The notes under the pieces: generated by a model
The model's database searches: none
What the model saw: the letters and a program-made list of their open reading frames with translations, nothing else
Told to the model about the DNA's origin: nothing
Program-made: the position numbers and the translations under genes
Shown: positions 1 to 12,361 of the stretch, piece after piece
How positions within the stretch are numbered: the stretch's first letter is position 1
Layout of the letters: the number at the start of each line of letters is the position of its first letter
From: Pseudorhodobacter wandonensis
Lineage (GTDB): Bacteria > Pseudomonadota > Alphaproteobacteria > Rhodobacterales > Rhodobacteraceae
Length of the DNA stretch: 64,000 nt
Reading direction: 5' to 3'
NCBI RefSeq assembly: GCF_001202035.1
Contig: NZ_LGHT01000004.1
Location: forward strand, 1-64,000

Positions 1-1095
<1,095 letters not shown>

Positions 1096-1278
1096 TCGGC
1101 TAATCTCTTCCCTGTAGTGTGGCCAGCGACTTATTGGTCTCTTGGCACTTATACCGTCCCACAATACCGTTAAGTTAATCCACGCGTTGTTGCAATCTCG
1201 CTCGGCCTCAGGTGGGCTTTGTGTCGCAGTCTGCCAGCACATCAACCCAACGCGACAACACACTTACGCCCCGGCTAG

Positions 1279-1315
1279 AAAAAAACCGCCGGAGCTTCCA
1301 CTCGGCGGTTTTTTA
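1279..1315. terminator. bidirectional Rho-independent terminator
   Basis: A GC-rich stem (CCGCCG pairing with CGGCGG, extended by A/T pairs) is flanked by an A-run on the left and TTTTTT on the right, so it can end transcripts from either side. It lies just after rpmJ on the minus strand. The stretch 1096-1278 between it and the desaturase start holds no gene I can recognise. Confidence 0.8.
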
Positions 1316-1347
1316 ACTTTAGCATGCATTATGCGTCAGCCAAGGTA

Positions 1348-1473
1348 TTAGCCCTGACGCGCCTTATAACGCTTTTGTGTCTTGTTGATAACATAGACAC
1401 GGCCTTTGCGGCGCACGACCTGGCAGTCGCGGTGACGCAACTTCAGCGAGCGGAGCGAGTTTTTGACCTTCAT
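1348..1473 (-). CDS. rpmJ: 50S ribosomal protein L36
   Basis: This 41-residue basic protein of the large ribosomal subunit begins [20 protein letters not shown] and ends [11 protein letters not shown]. It is the long form of L36 found in alphaproteobacteria. Only one cysteine and a few histidines of the classic zinc ribbon remain (RHRDC), so this is the zinc-independent (C-minus) type. A strong ribosome site, AAGGAGAAGG, precedes the ATG. The gene stands alone on the minus strand, between tRNA-Val upstream and a terminator immediately downstream. The length matches the family exactly. Confidence 0.95.
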   Translation of the reverse strand: MKVKNSLRSLKLRHRDCQVVRRKGRVYVINKTQKRYKARQG

Positions 1474-1569
1474 GGGCCTTCTCCTTATCGCGGCGCGCGT
1501 GCGCCGATTAAAACTTGTGCCCCCACATAGCGCGGGAACGATGAACCTGCAACCAATTAGGTGGCAAGA

Positions 1570-1644
1570 TGGTGGGCGGTACTGGGATCGAACCAGTGGC
1601 CACTACGATGTCAACGTAGTGCTCTACCGCTGAGCTAACCGCCC
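1570..1644 (-). tRNA. tRNA-Val (GAC)
   Basis: Read on the minus strand it folds as a full cloverleaf: acceptor stem GGGCGGT/ACCGCCC, D-arm GCTC...GAGC, anticodon stem CTACG/CGTAG with loop TTGACAT (anticodon GAC, valine), and T-arm with GGTTCGATCC. The 3' CCA is encoded. It lies upstream of rpmJ on the same strand. Confidence 0.95.
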
Positions 1645-1876
1645 ACAGCCCGCAACGATTCCGCCATGTCTTGCCCTTGGACCCAAGTTACCAAAGAAAA
1701 GGACGCGGGCGGAACCGCGTCGGTTGGCGTGGCTATAAAAGGAGTCGCGCGTATATTCAAGAGCTTTTGTTCGGGATGATGAAACCCGCGTAACGTTGCA
1801 ACAATTTGACAGAAGATTCTGTAAAGATTTGGCAAAACAAATTTCTGCGCTATACCTTCGACAAGGAGGCCCGCCT

Positions 1877-2734
1877 TTGTCACAAGCATTCGATCTATTC
1901 TTCCCTGAACGGCATAGCGTGCCTTTTGTCTTTTCTTCGCCACACAGCGGGCGTGATTACGCATCCACCTTTGGCACCCAAAGCAGGCTAGACCCGCTGA
2001 CATTGCGTTCCTCTGAAGATGCCTATGTTGATCAACTTTTCGCGGCTGCCCCTGCCTATGGTGCACCGTTGCTTGCGTCCCGCGCCCCCCGCGCTTTTGT
2101 CGATCTGAACCGTGCCAAAGATGAGCTGGATCCGGCTGTGATCGAAGGTGTTTCGTCCTCGCATCATAATCCGCGCATCAACTCGGGCCTCGGCGTAGTG
2201 CCGCGGGTGGTTGCCGGCGGCAAGGCGATCTATTCCGGCCGCATCACCCGGGCCGAGGCCGAGGCCCGCTTGGCCGGGTTTTGGCACCCCTATCACCAGC
2301 AACTGCACATGCTGATGCGCCAGACAACCGCGCAATTTGGCAAAGCCATTCTGATCGATTGCCACTCGATGCCGCATGAGGCGATTACGTCACACAGCCG
2401 CGCCAGCAAGATTTGCCCTGACGTCGTCTTGGGCGACAGGTTTGGTGTAGCTGCCGGTCTTGGCATCATGTCACAGCTTGAAGACGCTTTTACCGCCGCG
2501 GGCTTGCGTGTTGCCCGCAACGCCCCTTTTGCCGGCGCTTATATTACCCAAGCCTATGGCAAACCAAGCAGCGGCCAGCATGTGGTGCAGGTTGAAATCG
2601 ACCGATCGCTTTACATGGATGAGGCCCGCGTTGAACCCCGCGCAGATTTTGCCGCGTTCCAAGCGTTGATTTCAGGCGTGATCGCACAAATAACCGGTGC
2701 CCGTGATCAAGAGCAGCCTCTCGCCGCAGAATAA
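1877..2734 (+). CDS. N-formylglutamate amidohydrolase family protein
   Basis: This predicted hydrolase of 285 residues resembles N-formylglutamate deformylase (HutG-type), which cleaves formylglutamate to formate and glutamate at the end of one histidine degradation route. Family motifs are visible: SSPHSGRDY near the start, SEDAYVD, RAFVDLNRAKDELDP and the metal-site-like IDCHSMPHEA. I choose the TTG at 1877 because AAGGAGG lies seven bases upstream and the following residues (SQAFDLFFPERHS) match the expected N-terminus. An upstream in-frame ATG at 1796 would add 27 unlikely residues. There are no hut genes nearby, so the real substrate may be another formylated amino acid. It ends against clpB, separated by a shared terminator. 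Confidence 0.85.
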   Translation: MSQAFDLFFPERHSVPFVFSSPHSGRDYASTFGTQSRLDPLTLRSSEDAYVDQLFAAAPAYGAPLLASRAPRAFVDLNRAKDELDPAVIEGVSSSHHNPRINSGLGVVPRVVAGGKAIYSGRITRAEAEARLAGFWHPYHQQLHMLMRQTTAQFGKAILIDCHSMPHEAITSHSRASKICPDVVLGDRFGVAAGLGIMSQLEDAFTAAGLRVARNAPFAGAYITQAYGKPSSGQHVVQVEIDRSLYMDEARVEPRADFAAFQALISGVIAQITGARDQEQPLAAE

Positions 2735-2757
2735 CCCGCAGAATCGTCCACATGAAA

Positions 2758-2782
2758 AAGCCCCAGCAACATGCCGGGGCTT
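2758..2782. terminator. bidirectional terminator between convergent genes
   Basis: The stem AAGCCCC/GGGGCTT is followed by TTCTTTT on the plus strand and by TTTTT on the minus strand. It serves both the amidohydrolase gene and clpB. Confidence 0.8.
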
Positions 2783-2803
2783 CTTTTGCTGTTTCAGTGC
2801 CGC

Positions 2804-5416
2804 TTAATGAACAACCGACATTGCAGGCTTTTCGCGTTTTGACGCGCTGACACGATCACCAATCAACAACCCTTCGGCACTGGATGAGACAGCAATCGTG
2901 CTGCCATCCATCACGTCACCGGCCAAGATCATTTCGGCCAGCGGGTCTTGCAGGCTGCGTTGGATCACCCGCTTCAAAGGTCGCGCCCCGAACACTGGGT
3001 CATAGCCTTCGTCCGCCAACCATTGTAGCGCTTCCTTATCCAGATCCAGCGTAATCTTGCGCCCAGCAAGGCGACGCTCCAGCCGTTTCAGCTGAATGGT
3101 CACAATGCCCGCCATATCCTCGCGTGCCAGACGGTCAAAGATGATCGTCTCATCCAGACGGTTCAGGAACTCGGGCCGGAAATGGCTGCGCACCGCCTCC
3201 ATCACCTGCGCCCGTGCGGGTGCCGGGTCTGCCCCATCGGGCAGTTGCGACAATGCCACCGCCCCAAGGTTCGACGTTAGAATGATCAGCGTTTGCTTGA
3301 AGTCCACGGTGCGACCCTGACCATCGGTCAAAACGCCATCATCGAGCACTTGCAGCAGCACGTTGAACACGTCCGGATGCGCCTTTTCAACCTCATCGAA
3401 CAGCACCACCTGATAGGGGCGGCGGCGTACGGCTTCGGTCAAAACCCCGCCTTCGTCATAGCCAACATAACCGGGAGGCGCGCCAATCAAGCGGCTAACG
3501 GCGTGTTTTTCCATGAATTCAGACATATCAATGCGCACCATCGCCTGATCGTCGTCGAACAGATACTCGGCAACAGCCTTGGTCAGCTCGGTTTTACCCA
3601 CACCGGTTGGCCCGAGAAACAGGAACGAGCCCAAAGGCCGGTTCTCATCATTCAGACCGGCGCGCGCGCGCCGCACGGCATTGGCTACCGCTTTCAGCGC
3701 CTGACGTTGGCCGATGACCCGCTTGCCCAGCTCATCCTCCATTTTCAGCAGCTTGTCGCGTTCACCTTCCAGCATTTTGGTTGTCGGAATGCCCGTCCAG
3801 CGCTCAACCACTTCGGCGATCTGCTCGGGGCGCACAGCCTCGGATACCAGCGCATCCGATTCCTGCCCTTCGCTTTCCGCCAGCTTCTTTTCCAGCTGCG
3901 GAATGATGCCATAGGAAAGCTCACCCGCCTTGGCGAGGTTGCCCTCACGTTTTGCCACGTCCAATTCGGCCCGTGCGCGGTCCAGCTTTTCTTTCAACTC
4001 GCGACCGGCCTCAAGGCTGTCACGCTCATTCTGCCATTTCGCGGTCATACTGTCCGACCGCTCCATCAGATCTGCCAGCTCTTTTTCCAGCTTTTCCAAA
4101 CGGTCCTTGGATGCGGCATCGTCTTCTTTCTTCAACGCCTCCGCTTCGATCTGCAATTGCAAGATCTGACGGTCCAGCGCGTCCAATTCCTCGGGCTTGC
4201 TGTCCACTTCCATCCGCAAGCGGGATGCGGCTTCATCCATCAGGTCAATCGCCTTGTCCGGTAGAAACCGGTCGGTGATATAACGGTGCGACAGGGTTGC
4301 CGCTGCAACCAGGGCCGAATCCGAGATACGCACGCCGTGGTGCATTTCATACTTATCCTTAATGCCGCGCAGAATAGAGATCGTATCCTCGACCGTCGGT
4401 TCTTCGACCATTACAGGCTGGAACCGCCGCGCAAGGGCTGCGTCTTTTTCCACATATTTGCGGTATTCGTTCAAAGTGGTCGCGCCCACGCAGTGCAGCT
4501 CGCCCCGTGCCAAAGCCGGTTTGATCAGGTTCGCGGCATCCATTGCGCCATCGGCCTTGCCAGCGCCAACCAGCGTGTGCATCTCGTCAATGAACAAGAT
4601 GATCTCACCCGCCGCGCCCTCAATTTCCTTAAGGATCGCTTTCAGACGCTCTTCAAACTCGCCACGATACTTGGCACCCGCGATCAACGCGCCCATATCC
4701 AGCGCCAACAGCTTTTTGTTGCGCAAGGATTCCGGCACGTCACCATCGACAATCCGCAAGGCAAGCCCTTCGGCAATCGCGGTTTTACCCACGCCCGGTT
4801 CGCCGATCAGCACGGGGTTGTTCTTGGTCCGGCGGGAAAGCACCTGCATCGTGCGGCGAATCTCATCATCGCGGCCGATGATCGGATCAATCTTGCCCTG
4901 CTCGGCAGCCTCGGTCAGGTCACGCGCATATTTCGACAGCGCCTCATAGGTATCTTCGGCGCTGGCACTGTCAGCGGTACGACCTTTGCGAATGTCATTG
5001 ATCGCGGCATTCAGGCTTTGCGCATTCACTTTGCCAGCCACCAACGCATCCTTGGCATTCGTGTTGGTCATCGCCAAGGCGACCAAAATCCGCTCAACCG
5101 GAACAAAGCTATCGCCAGCCTTTTTGGCGACTTTCTCGGCCTCGTCCAATACGCGCACAGTTGCAGGGTCCATATACGGCTGGGCATCGCCCGACACTTT
5201 GGACATTTTGCCCATCGCCAAATCCAGCGCCTGAACGACAAGCACAGGGTCGCCGCCCGCACGACGAATCAGGTTGGCCGACATTCCCTGATCATCATCC
5301 ATCAGGGCTTTCAGCAAATGTTCCGGGGCAAGTCTTTGATGACTTTCGCGCATCGCAATCGTTTGGGCAGCCTGCAAGAATCCGCGCGACCGCTCTGTGA
5401 ACTTTTCCATGTTCAT
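2804..5416 (-). CDS. clpB: ATP-dependent disaggregase ClpB
   Basis: This cytosolic Hsp100 chaperone of 870 residues pulls polypeptides out of aggregates together with DnaK/DnaJ. Domain order is standard: an N-terminal Clp repeat domain ([16 protein letters not shown]), a first AAA+ module with Walker [10 protein letters not shown] near residue 205 and IDEMHT as Walker B, the long coiled-coil middle domain, a second AAA+ module with GPTGVGKTE near residue 610, and a ClpB-type C-terminal domain. The start at 5416 is chosen because AAGGAG lies seven bases upstream. The longer open frame further upstream has no ribosome site. An RpoH-like promoter lies about 77 bases upstream, consistent with heat-shock control. 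The dnaKJ partners are encoded 3 kb away on the opposite strand. Confidence 0.97.
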   Translation of the reverse strand: MNMEKFTERSRGFLQAAQTIAMRESHQRLAPEHLLKALMDDDQGMSANLIRRAGGDPVLVVQALDLAMGKMSKVSGDAQPYMDPATVRVLDEAEKVAKKAGDSFVPVERILVALAMTNTNAKDALVAGKVNAQSLNAAINDIRKGRTADSASAEDTYEALSKYARDLTEAAEQGKIDPIIGRDDEIRRTMQVLSRRTKNNPVLIGEPGVGKTAIAEGLALRIVDGDVPESLRNKKLLALDMGALIAGAKYRGEFEERLKAILKEIEGAAGEIILFIDEMHTLVGAGKADGAMDAANLIKPALARGELHCVGATTLNEYRKYVEKDAALARRFQPVMVEEPTVEDTISILRGIKDKYEMHHGVRISDSALVAAATLSHRYITDRFLPDKAIDLMDEAASRLRMEVDSKPEELDALDRQILQLQIEAEALKKEDDAASKDRLEKLEKELADLMERSDSMTAKWQNERDSLEAGRELKEKLDRARAELDVAKREGNLAKAGELSYGIIPQLEKKLAESEGQESDALVSEAVRPEQIAEVVERWTGIPTTKMLEGERDKLLKMEDELGKRVIGQRQALKAVANAVRRARAGLNDENRPLGSFLFLGPTGVGKTELTKAVAEYLFDDDQAMVRIDMSEFMEKHAVSRLIGAPPGYVGYDEGGVLTEAVRRRPYQVVLFDEVEKAHPDVFNVLLQVLDDGVLTDGQGRTVDFKQTLIILTSNLGAVALSQLPDGADPAPARAQVMEAVRSHFRPEFLNRLDETIIFDRLAREDMAGIVTIQLKRLERRLAGRKITLDLDKEALQWLADEGYDPVFGARPLKRVIQRSLQDPLAEMILAGDVMDGSTIAVSSSAEGLLIGDRVSASKREKPAMSVVH

Positions 5417-5492
5417 CAGTATTCTCCTTTTTAAAGCTCCCGCCATTTGGAATGCCCTGTTGCGGCACATCCCCTCTTCGGGCCTCGACTAT

Positions 5493-5522
5493 TATTTGGG
5501 TGCACGGCAGCACTGTTTCAAG
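5493..5522 (-). promoter_or_regulatory. RpoH (sigma-32) type promoter of clpB
   Basis: On the minus strand CTTGAA is followed after 16 bases by CCCAAATA, close to the heat-shock consensus (CTTGAA, then CCCCATNT). It lies upstream of clpB, as expected for a chaperone gene. No other good promoter match is evident in this gap. Confidence 0.6.
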
Positions 5523-5629
5523 CAGTTGTGAAGCACAAGGGGCTAAAATTTCGGAAACCAAATCTTCATTTATGCATTGTTATCTATAGCGCACCGGCTA
5601 ACCGGCCTTTAACGCATAAGGACACACCT

Positions 5630-5830
5630 ATGGCCACAACAGCCACCCGAATTGCCTATGTCGTCTATGATGCCGCCCGCAAGCATTTCGAAGCGGCTGT
5701 CGATTTTTTTGCCCCCGGCCTGCCGGTTCCGCTGCGCATCGGCGTTACCTTGCCCGCCGCGCAAAGCATCGGGTATCAGGCCCTTGTCAAAGGCCTGGTT
5801 CACGCTGCGGAACGGCAGATTTTGCGCTGA
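5630..5830 (+). CDS. small conserved-looking hypothetical protein
   Basis: This is a 66-residue protein (MATTATRIAYVVYDAARKHF...) I do not recognise. It has no signal peptide, no cysteines and no clear membrane helix, and its composition resembles a soluble alpha/beta protein. AAGGA seven bases before the ATG is a good ribosome site, and the codon use looks like that of its neighbours, so I take it as a real gene. It is divergent from clpB across a 213-base gap. Its stop codon directly abuts the stop codon of the next gene on the minus strand, so the two are tail to tail with no spacer. Confidence 0.7.
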   Translation: MATTATRIAYVVYDAARKHFEAAVDFFAPGLPVPLRIGVTLPAAQSIGYQALVKGLVHAAERQILR

Positions 5831-6604
5831 TTATTCGCGTTTTTTCGGTGTCAGCAGCTTGGCGGGCCTTACCGATTCTGCAGCTTTGAACAGGCTAAAT
5901 GTCTGGTTGACATAATTCACTGCGCCCGAAATTTTGTCCATATAGGCCTCCAGCGCCTCTGTGCGCTCGGCCTCGACCATTTGGATCGGGCGATCGGGGC
6001 CATTTGCTTCAAACTGGCAGTAAAACAGCGGCTCCCCCCGACGTAGAATCAGGTCTTTGGTCGGGTCATGCCACTCAAACGCCCACATCAGCGGTCGCGG
6101 CCACAGGTTTACCGGAAAGCGCCCGCCGAAAATCGTTCCGGGCAACGGGTCAGCGCGGTAATGCGCAAAGGTTCCCAGCTGCGTCAGGTACACGGTTTCA
6201 TCCGAAATAAAGCAATAGGGCAACATCATCTGAATCGTCGGCCGGTCGGCAAATCGCCATTCGGCCTCATTTACCAAAACCAGAACCTCGGAAATCTTGC
6301 TCGCCCGAATGGCAGACCCCGCGCCTGCCCGATTGATCAAATGCGTCTTGCCCTTTTCATCGCGACCAAAGCCGATGTGCAAATCAAACGGGCATTTCAC
6401 CACGAAATAGCGGCTTTCCATCTGGATAACCGCCGGGCAACGGCTGGCCGATTTGGCGTGGGTTTTGCTGGTCTGGCGCACAGTCAGGCGTTCTGGCGGG
6501 TCATATAAAATCGCGCCTTTGTCTTTGGTCAAAAACCAACCAACCGTCACCGGTCCCGATGATGGCCCCTCGTCTGGGCGCTCAAATTCCAAACTGACGT
6601 GCAT
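5831..6604 (-). CDS. hypothetical protein, 257 residues
   Basis: This is an unrecognised soluble protein beginning MHVSLEFERPDEGPSSG. It is rich in aromatic residues (WFLTKDKGAILYDPPE, WEHD-like segments such as MWAFEWHDPTKDLILRRGEP). It has no signal peptide or membrane segment and no motif I can assign. Such a beta-rich, Trp/Tyr-rich pattern could fit a cupin- or carbohydrate-binding-like fold, but that is a guess. The start is placed at the ATG at 6604 because residues upstream of it look non-coding (cysteine- and serine-rich). It faces pyrF divergently. Confidence 0.65.
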   Translation of the reverse strand: MHVSLEFERPDEGPSSGPVTVGWFLTKDKGAILYDPPERLTVRQTSKTHAKSASRCPAVIQMESRYFVVKCPFDLHIGFGRDEKGKTHLINRAGAGSAIRASKISEVLVLVNEAEWRFADRPTIQMMLPYCFISDETVYLTQLGTFAHYRADPLPGTIFGGRFPVNLWPRPLMWAFEWHDPTKDLILRRGEPLFYCQFEANGPDRPIQMVEAERTEALEAYMDKISGAVNYVNQTFSLFKAAESVRPAKLLTPKKRE

Positions 6605-6734
6605 ACTCGGCCTCAATATATTACTTTTGCGTCGATTCAACTGCGCGGCAGGGGGCAAGTCAATGCGCGATGCTTGACAGCCCGCACAATAGCGCCCATC
6701 ACGCAGCGATTTTACAGAAAATAAGGGGAATGAC

Positions 6735-7433
6735 ATGGCCGATGACCGTTTGATCGTGGCGCTGGATGTGCCAAATATTGTCCACGGGCAGGAATTGACC
6801 CGCAAAATTGGTGACGCCGTTTCCTTTTACAAAATCGGCTTGGGCATGTTGACGGGTGGCGGGCTCGCACTGGCGAATGAGCTGAAGCAAGAACACGGCA
6901 AGCGCATTTTTCTGGATATGAAGTTTTTCGACATCGGCGCAACGGTTGAGGCTGCGGTGCGCGGCATTGCCCAGTTTGATTTCGATTTCCTGACCGTCCA
7001 CGGTGATCCGCAAGTGGTACGCGCGGCAAAACAAGGCGCGGCAGGGACCAACCTTAAAATCCTCGGCGTCACTGTGCTGACCTCGCTTGACCGCGCCGAC
7101 CTTGATGCAAACCTGATCAAACCTGGCGACATTGGCGACATCACGCTGGAGCGCGCCCATAATGCGCTAGAGGCAGGCGCCGATGGCGTGATCGCCAGTC
7201 CACATGAGGCGGCCCTTATTCGTGCCCTGCCCATCGCCAAGGGGCGGCTGATCGTGACGCCCGGCGTGCGTCCGACCGGTTCATCGGCCGATGACCAAAA
7301 ACGGATAGCGACCCCCGCCAGCGCCATTGCCGCAGGGGCCGACCATATCGTCGTCGGCCGCCCGATCTGGCAACATTCCGACCCACGTCTGGCTGCCCAG
7401 GTCTTGGTTTCCGAACTGCCTAAACGCACCTGA
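6735..7433 (+). CDS. pyrF: orotidine 5'-phosphate decarboxylase
   Basis: This 232-residue cytosolic enzyme converts OMP to UMP, the last step of de novo pyrimidine synthesis. The TIM-barrel signatures are clear: ALDVPN at the N-terminus, the catalytic Lys/Asp stretch LDMKFFDIGATV, HGDP, and the phosphate loop VTPGVRPTGSSADDQKR with VVGRPIW near the end. AGGGGA just before the ATG supports the start. It is followed 12 bases later by an oxygenase-like gene on the same strand, so the two are probably co-transcribed. Confidence 0.95.
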   Translation: MADDRLIVALDVPNIVHGQELTRKIGDAVSFYKIGLGMLTGGGLALANELKQEHGKRIFLDMKFFDIGATVEAAVRGIAQFDFDFLTVHGDPQVVRAAKQGAAGTNLKILGVTVLTSLDRADLDANLIKPGDIGDITLERAHNALEAGADGVIASPHEAALIRALPIAKGRLIVTPGVRPTGSSADDQKRIATPASAIAAGADHIVVGRPIWQHSDPRLAAQVLVSELPKRT

Positions 7434-7445
7434 AAGGAGCCAAAC

Positions 7446-8066
7446 ATGCCCCAGATTGACAGCCTGTTCGTCACCCGTTTCTATCGCGCCGCCCTTGCCG
7501 AACAGGGCCACGCCCCCACCCCTGAAGAGTTGGAAGACACCTGCCTTGCCATCGCCGAGGATGACACCGCAGGGCAGGATTGGTGCGAAGAAAACCAGTT
7601 CCCCGGCTACACGTCCTATGCTTCGCTTGCCGATCTGGCGTGGCGCGACCCGACGTTCAAAGACCTCGTGAAAATCATCGACAAACATGTCGCAGCCTTT
7701 GCCAAGGATCTTGCCTTTGACCTTGACGGCAAGAAGCTGAAACTCGATTCAATCTGGATCAACATACTGCCGCAGGGTGGCACGCATAGCTCGCACATCC
7801 ACCCCCACAGCGTTATCAGCGGCACAACTTATGTCTCGGTTCCCCCAGGCGCAGGTGCGCTAAAACTGGAAGATCCGCGCCTGCCGATGATGATGGCAGC
7901 ACCCGCCCGCACCAAAGACGCGCCCGAACATCTGCGCAGCTTTATCTATAAATCGCCCGCGCCAGGCGATATTTTGCTATGGGAAAGCTGGCTGCGCCAT
8001 GAGGTGCCTATGAACATGGGCGAGGATGACCGTATCAGCATCAGCTTTAACTATGGTTGGGAATAA
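7446..8066 (+). CDS. 2OG-Fe(II) oxygenase family protein (TIGR02466-like)
   Basis: This 206-residue protein resembles the putative 2-oxoglutarate/Fe(II)-dependent oxygenase family. The double-stranded beta-helix core has candidate metal ligands in SSHIHPHSVISG, a distal histidine in SWLRHEVPMN, and an arginine suited to bind 2-oxoglutarate in DDRISISFNYGWE. The start is supported by AAAGGAG upstream. The substrate is unknown. It follows pyrF closely, which may be coincidental operon packing rather than a pyrimidine function. Confidence 0.75.
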   Translation: MPQIDSLFVTRFYRAALAEQGHAPTPEELEDTCLAIAEDDTAGQDWCEENQFPGYTSYASLADLAWRDPTFKDLVKIIDKHVAAFAKDLAFDLDGKKLKLDSIWINILPQGGTHSSHIHPHSVISGTTYVSVPPGAGALKLEDPRLPMMMAAPARTKDAPEHLRSFIYKSPAPGDILLWESWLRHEVPMNMGEDDRISISFNYGWE

Positions 8067-8151
8067 AGCCCAAACCGCGTGAAACCGGGCCAAATGAACC
8101 AAATCCCGCAAAATTTCCTGCAAATGAGGTGAAAAACCACCGCATGGGGTG

Positions 8152-8180
8152 CTTGCAGGGCCTAGGCGCGGCCCCTATAT
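8152..8180 (+). promoter_or_regulatory. RpoH (sigma-32) type promoter of dnaK
   Basis: CTTGCA is followed after 14 bases by CCCCTATAT, near the heat-shock consensus. It lies about 117 bases before the dnaK start and has the same design as the site upstream of clpB. Confidence 0.6.
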
Positions 8181-8296
8181 ACAGCCGGTAGCCGGAAAAG
8201 GCGGCCGTGCCTAGCCGTCTACAACTGGGATCGGGGATCAGGGGCCATAATGGGCCTGACCCCCATAACATCGCCGAATATGAAGAGGTATTTATC

Positions 8297-10201
<1,905 letters not shown>

Positions 10202-10220
10202 CACCGCAAGAATGACAGGT

Positions 10221-10248
10221 GGGGCGGCCTAGATAAACGGGCCGCCCC
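10221..10248 (+). other. stem-loop between dnaK and dnaJ
   Basis: A perfect nine-pair stem (GGGGCGGCC with GGCCGCCCC) encloses a ten-base loop, with no T-run after it. A partial terminator or mRNA-processing/stabilising element would explain the usual excess of DnaK over DnaJ. Confidence 0.6.
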
Positions 10249-10276
10249 TCTGCCGTTCAAAGAGCAGAGGTTTGCT

Positions 10277-11425
10277 ATGGCAAAACGAGATTTTTACGAA
10301 GTGCTCGGGGCCTCGCGCGGTGCATCCGCAGATGAGCTAAAGAAGGCCTATCGCAACAAGGCGAAAGAGCTTCACCCCGACCGCAATTCCGACAACCCCA
10401 AGGCCGAAGAACAGTTCAAAGAAGTGAACGCGGCCTATGAGGTGCTAAAGGATGCCGAAAAAAAGGCCGCCTATGATCGCTATGGCCATGCTGCCTTTGA
10501 AGGCGGAATGGGAGGGCCACGCGGCGGGCAACCCGGCGGCGGCAATGGCGATTTCGCCAGTGCGTTTTCGGATGTGTTCGAAGACCTGTTCGGCGATTTC
10601 ATGGGTGGGCAACGCGGAGGTGGCGGCCGTTCGCGTGCGCAACGCGGGTCTGACCTACGCTATAACCTGCGTGTTTCGCTGGAAGAAGCTTTTGCGGGTA
10701 TCCAGAAAACCATCAACGTACCGGCCTCGGTCGCCTGTGAATCCTGCCGCGGCTCGGGCGCCGAGGGTGGTGCCGAGCCAGTAACCTGCCCCACCTGTTC
10801 GGGCATGGGTAAGGTACGGGCGCAACAAGGCTTTTTCACGGTTGAACGCACTTGTCCAACCTGCAACGGCATGGGCCAGACCATCAAAAACCCGTGCAAG
10901 AAATGCGCAGGTGCCGGCCGCGTAGAACAAGACCGTGCTTTGTCGGTTAACATTCCGGCAGGCGTTGAAACCGGCACGCGTATCCGGCTGGCTGGCGAAG
11001 GCGAAGCCGGTTTGCGTGGTGGGCCATCGGGTGACTTGTACATCTTTATCGAAGTGCGCGAGCACGCGATTTTCCAACGCGACGGTACGCATCTGTTCTG
11101 CCGCGTGCCGGTAACCATGGCCACAGCCGCGCTGGGTGGTGAGGTAGAGGTGCCAACAATCGATGGCGGCAAAAGCCGGGTGAAGGTGCCAAGTGGCAGC
11201 CAGACAGGTAAGCAGATGCGTCTGCGCTCCAAAGGTATGCCCGCGCTGCGTGGTGGTGGAGTTGGCGATATGCTGATTGAATTGGCGGTTGAGACACCGG
11301 TGAACCTGACTTCGAAGCAGAAGGAACTTCTGCGCGAGTTTGAAAAGCTGTCAGAAGACAATAATCCCGAAGGGCAGACCTTCTTTTCCAAGGTGAAAAC
11401 CTTTTGGGACGGGATGAAAGGCTAA
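10277..11425 (+). CDS. dnaJ: chaperone DnaJ (Hsp40)
   Basis: This 382-residue co-chaperone stimulates DnaK ATPase and delivers substrates. The N-terminal J domain contains the HPD tripeptide ([11 protein letters not shown]). A Gly/Phe-rich linker follows ([14 protein letters not shown]), then four zinc-binding repeats ([32 protein letters not shown]) and the C-terminal beta domains. It is a complete type I DnaJ of usual length. AGAGG upstream supports the start. It lies in an operon with dnaK, and a strong stem-loop follows the stop codon. Confidence 0.97.
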   Translation: MAKRDFYEVLGASRGASADELKKAYRNKAKELHPDRNSDNPKAEEQFKEVNAAYEVLKDAEKKAAYDRYGHAAFEGGMGGPRGGQPGGGNGDFASAFSDVFEDLFGDFMGGQRGGGGRSRAQRGSDLRYNLRVSLEEAFAGIQKTINVPASVACESCRGSGAEGGAEPVTCPTCSGMGKVRAQQGFFTVERTCPTCNGMGQTIKNPCKKCAGAGRVEQDRALSVNIPAGVETGTRIRLAGEGEAGLRGGPSGDLYIFIEVREHAIFQRDGTHLFCRVPVTMATAALGGEVEVPTIDGGKSRVKVPSGSQTGKQMRLRSKGMPALRGGGVGDMLIELAVETPVNLTSKQKELLREFEKLSEDNNPEGQTFFSKVKTFWDGMKG

Positions 11426-11433
11426 CAGGGTTG

Positions 11434-11466
11434 CCAAATTCGGGGGCATCGAACCCCCGGATTTGG
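11434..11466 (+). terminator. stem-loop ending the dnaK-dnaJ operon
   Basis: A 13-pair stem (CCAAATTCGGGGG with CCCCCGGATTTGG, one G-T pair) has a seven-base loop and starts eight bases after the dnaJ stop. It has no T-run, so termination may be weak or Rho-assisted. Confidence 0.55.
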
Positions 11467-11519
11467 CCCTGACGGGGCTACTGCATCTGCGCATCGGATT
11501 TAGGTTGAGGCCGGGATCA

Positions 11520-11540
11520 GGTATTTTTGCCAAGATGAAA
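11520..11540 (+). repeat. dispersed 21-base intergenic motif, copy 1
   Basis: GGTATTTTTGCCAAGATGAA and one further A lie between dnaJ and radC. Copy 2 at 20248-20268 matches in 20 of 21 positions on the opposite strand, and a diverged copy lies at 39073-39094. Confidence 0.7.
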
Positions 11541-11595
11541 CCGGTGGGTGTTTTCATTAACACAATCTTTACAAAGGCTGTGGCAGCCTGTGGGC

Positions 11596-12360
11596 ATGAG
11601 CCAGAGCAACGCCTTTCATGAAACCAATATGCCGCTATTTGCGGAGATGGATGAGGCTGTGCCGGTAACGCCTTTGTCAGGCAAGCTGCCGTCCTATATT
11701 TCGGATCACCGCAAGCGTCTGCGTGCGCGCTTTATGGATGGTGGGGCCGCGGCAATGCCGGATTATGAGTTGCTAGAACTGATCTTGTTTCGCGCCATTC
11801 CACGGCAAGATGTAAAGCCATTGGCGCGGGTGTTGCTCGATACATTCGGCGACTTCAATCGCGTTGTCACCGCCCCTGCGGCCCGGTTGGTCACAGTGCA
11901 GGGCGTTGGCGATGCCGTTGTGCAGGAGTTGAAAATCGTCGAAGCAGCGGCCCAGCGGATGATGCGGGCGCGGGTGATGAACAAACCGGTGTTGTCGTCC
12001 TGGAATGCACTGATAGATTATTGCCATACAGCTATGGCCCACCGCGAGACCGAACAGTTCCGCATTTTGTTTTTGGACCGCAAGAATGTGTTGATCGCTG
12101 ATGAGGAACAGGCCCGTGGCACAGTGGATCATGTGCCGGTTTATCCGCGAGAGGTGGTAAAGCGCGCCTTGGAACTGAACGCTAGTGCGCTGATACTGGT
12201 TCACAATCATCCATCAGGTGACCCGACCCCGTCAGAGGCGGATATCAGCATGACGGGTCAAATTCAGGATGCAGCGCAAGTTTTGGGCATTACGTTGCAC
12301 GATCATCTTATCATCGGCAAAGAACAGGAACTGAGCTTTCGCGCCTCGGGGTATTTATAG
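11596..12360 (+). CDS. radC: RadC family protein (JAB/MPN domain)
   Basis: This 254-residue protein has an N-terminal helix-hairpin-helix region (LVTVQGVGDAVVQELK) and a C-terminal metalloprotease-like JAMM domain. The full metal motif HNHPSGDPTPSEAD is present, so zinc binding is possible. The family was named for DNA repair but its cellular role remains unproven. The start at 11596 (MSQSNAFHE) is a choice among a GTG at 11548 and an ATG at 11629. None has a strong ribosome site, so the first 30 residues are uncertain. Its stop codon lies one base from the end of the convergent OmpA-fusion gene. Confidence 0.85.
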   Translation: MSQSNAFHETNMPLFAEMDEAVPVTPLSGKLPSYISDHRKRLRARFMDGGAAAMPDYELLELILFRAIPRQDVKPLARVLLDTFGDFNRVVTAPAARLVTVQGVGDAVVQELKIVEAAAQRMMRARVMNKPVLSSWNALIDYCHTAMAHRETEQFRILFLDRKNVLIADEEQARGTVDHVPVYPREVVKRALELNASALILVHNHPSGDPTPSEADISMTGQIQDAAQVLGITLHDHLIIGKEQELSFRASGYL

Positions 12361-12361
12361 G

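Noticed and set aside
3293-4264. Long antisense frames inside clpB (also 4286-5434)
   Set aside because: They mirror clpB codon structure, lack ribosome sites and encode no recognisable domain.
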